Source: an uncultured Enterococcus sp. (lineage in GTDB: Bacteria > Bacillota > Bacilli > Lactobacillales > Enterococcaceae). From it: a DNA stretch of 13,083 nucleotides. The translations under genes and the position numbers were made by a program. Under the pieces are notes generated by a model. That model had not been told where the DNA came from, did not search any database, and worked only from the letters and a program-made list of their open reading frames with translations. The DNA lies in contig CAMJVA010000021.1 of the NCBI GenBank assembly GCA_946409145.1, positions 1 through 13,083 of the forward strand, given 5' to 3'. The number at the start of each line of letters is the position of its first letter. Position 1 is the first letter of the stretch. Of this stretch, positions 12,325 to 13,083 are shown piece after piece.

Positions 12325-13083
12325 ACAAACTCGTGTTAAACGTCATAAAGAAAAGCCTAAGAAAAAGAAAAAAGGTCTTTTCAAAAAAATATTTTTAACT
12401 CTCGTCTTACTTTTTGTGGCGGTAGTTGCTTTTTTAGGAGGGCTCTTTTTCTATTATGCTAAAAGCGCACCACCCCTTGATGAAAAGAAATTACAAGATG
12501 CAGTTTCCACAAGATTTTTTGACCCTTCAGGAAATCTCATTGACGAACTAGGCTCAGAAAAAAGAACATTACTGAATGCCACTGAAGTCCCTCAACTTTT
12601 AGCAGACGCTGTTGTATCTGTTGAAGATCGACGCTTTTACAAGCATCCAGGTGTGGATCCAATTCGAATTATTAGTTCTGCTATCGGCAATTTAAAAGCC
12701 GGAGGAATCACTGCTGGAGGCTCCACTTTAACGCAACAATTAATTAAGCTTTCTTTTTTCTCCACTAAAGCGGAAGATCAAACTTTAAAAAGAAAAGCTC
12801 AAGAAGCTTGGATGGCTTTAAAATTAGAACGAGAATTATCCAAAGAAGAAATTCTCACCTTGTATATTAATAAAGTCTACATGGCCAATGGTATTTATGG
12901 CATGGGTACAGCAGCTGAAATTTATTATGGTAAAAAAGCGGCTGATTTAACTTTACCAGAAGCAGCTTTAATTGCTGGTATTCCCAATTCCCCAAATAAT
13001 TTTGATCCCTATACTCACAAAGAAGAAGCAAAAAAACGTCGTGACATTGTCCTTTTAACTATGAAAGAAAATGGAAAAATTAC
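12317..13083 (+). CDS. pbp1A: Class A penicillin-binding protein 1A (3' end cut by window)
   Basis: This is a bifunctional cell-wall enzyme; only the first 255 residues are in the window, of the usual ~700-800. A short basic cytoplasmic tail (1-24, with TRVKRH at 5-10 and KPKKKKKG) precedes a transmembrane helix (about 25-47). The GT51 glycosyltransferase domain follows: catalytic Glu103 in EDRRFYKHPGVD, GGSTLTQQLIK (134-144), RKAQEAWMALKLER (159-172), LYINKVYMANGIYGMGTAA (182-200) and PEAALIAGIPNSP (214-226). The transpeptidase domain should follow beyond the edge. The ATG at 12317 has AGGAGG (12302-12307) 9 bases upstream and overlaps the end of recU by 8 bases, so translation is coupled. 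In Bacillus the equivalent pair is recU-ponA. The basic tail is a likely docking site for GpsB, encoded about 1.3 kb away. Confidence 0.96.
   Translation, partial: MGEQTRVKRHKEKPKKKKKGLFKKIFLTLVLLFVAVVAFLGGLFFYYAKSAPPLDEKKLQDAVSTRFFDPSGNLIDELGSEKRTLLNATEVPQLLADAVVSVEDRRFYKHPGVDPIRIISSAIGNLKAGGITAGGSTLTQQLIKLSFFSTKAEDQTLKRKAQEAWMALKLERELSKEEILTLYINKVYMANGIYGMGTAAEIYYGKKAADLTLPEAALIAGIPNSPNNFDPYTHKEEAKKRRDIVLLTMKENGKI

Noticed and set aside
1..13083. CRISPR arrays, tRNA or rRNA genes, insertion sequences, toxin-antitoxin pairs
   Set aside because: I looked for regularly spaced repeats, tRNA-like ends and transposase motifs on both strands and saw none.

Overview
The window is AT-rich chromosomal DNA from a low-GC Gram-positive bacterium. 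The gene families point to a lactic acid bacterium of the Enterococcus/Vagococcus type (Lactobacillales): type-B RNase P RNA, GpsB, YpsA, RecU beside a class A penicillin-binding protein, YlxM-Ffh, and strong AGGAGG ribosome-binding sites with frequent TTG starts. The species cannot be named from the sequence alone. Most of the window is housekeeping and I see no complete new system. The less ordinary parts are a mobile-element edge, a nuclease-helicase fusion, an MBL-ASCH gene pair, and an uncharacterised membrane-anchored protein.

Layout. (1) 1-803: the C-terminal catalytic part of a tyrosine integrase entering from the left edge, followed by about 150 bp with a tandem GTAGTCA repeat and an 8-bp inverted repeat. 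This looks like the right end of an integrated element next to its attachment site. (2) 804-883: two back-to-back terminators separate the element from the chromosome. (3) 4636 down to 882, minus strand: ylxM-ffh (signal recognition particle), then rpsP-khpA-rimM-trmD (ribosomal protein S16, KH RNA-binding protein, 16S maturation factor, tRNA m1G37 methyltransferase). rpsP has its own promoter, and a good terminator lies between khpA and rimM. (4) 4767-6466: a divergent pair of units, a small membrane-anchored unknown protein on the minus strand and an MBL-fold hydrolase plus ASCH-domain protein on the plus strand. They share a 166-196 bp intergenic region with operator-like repeats. (5) 6498-8843: a 781-residue DinG/XPD-like helicase with an N-terminal PD-(D/E)XK nuclease domain, convergent with the ASCH gene across a shared terminator. 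(6) 11629 down to 8945, minus strand: ypsA, gpsB, rnpB (RNase P RNA) and an rlmL/ypsC-type rRNA methyltransferase. (7) 11689 to the right edge, plus strand: recU and the 5' third of pbp1A, divergent from ypsA.

How the genes work together. Regions 3 and 6 combine RNA maturation (RNase P, RimM, TrmD, RlmL-type), protein targeting (Ffh, YlxM) and cell-wall/chromosome functions (GpsB, PBP1A, RecU). The order rlmL/ypsC-rnpB-gpsB-ypsA | recU-pbp1A matches the known Bacillus subtilis ypsC-rnpB-gpsB-ypsA and recU-ponA neighbourhood. GpsB is known to bind the cytoplasmic N-terminus of class A PBPs, and the PBP1A here begins with a short basic motif (TRVKRH) of that kind.

Several starts need correcting from the longest open frame. 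The MBL gene starts at a TTG at 5383, gpsB at 11021, ypsA at 11629 and recU at 11689. In each case a Shine-Dalgarno sequence, and often a promoter, makes the longer form unlikely.
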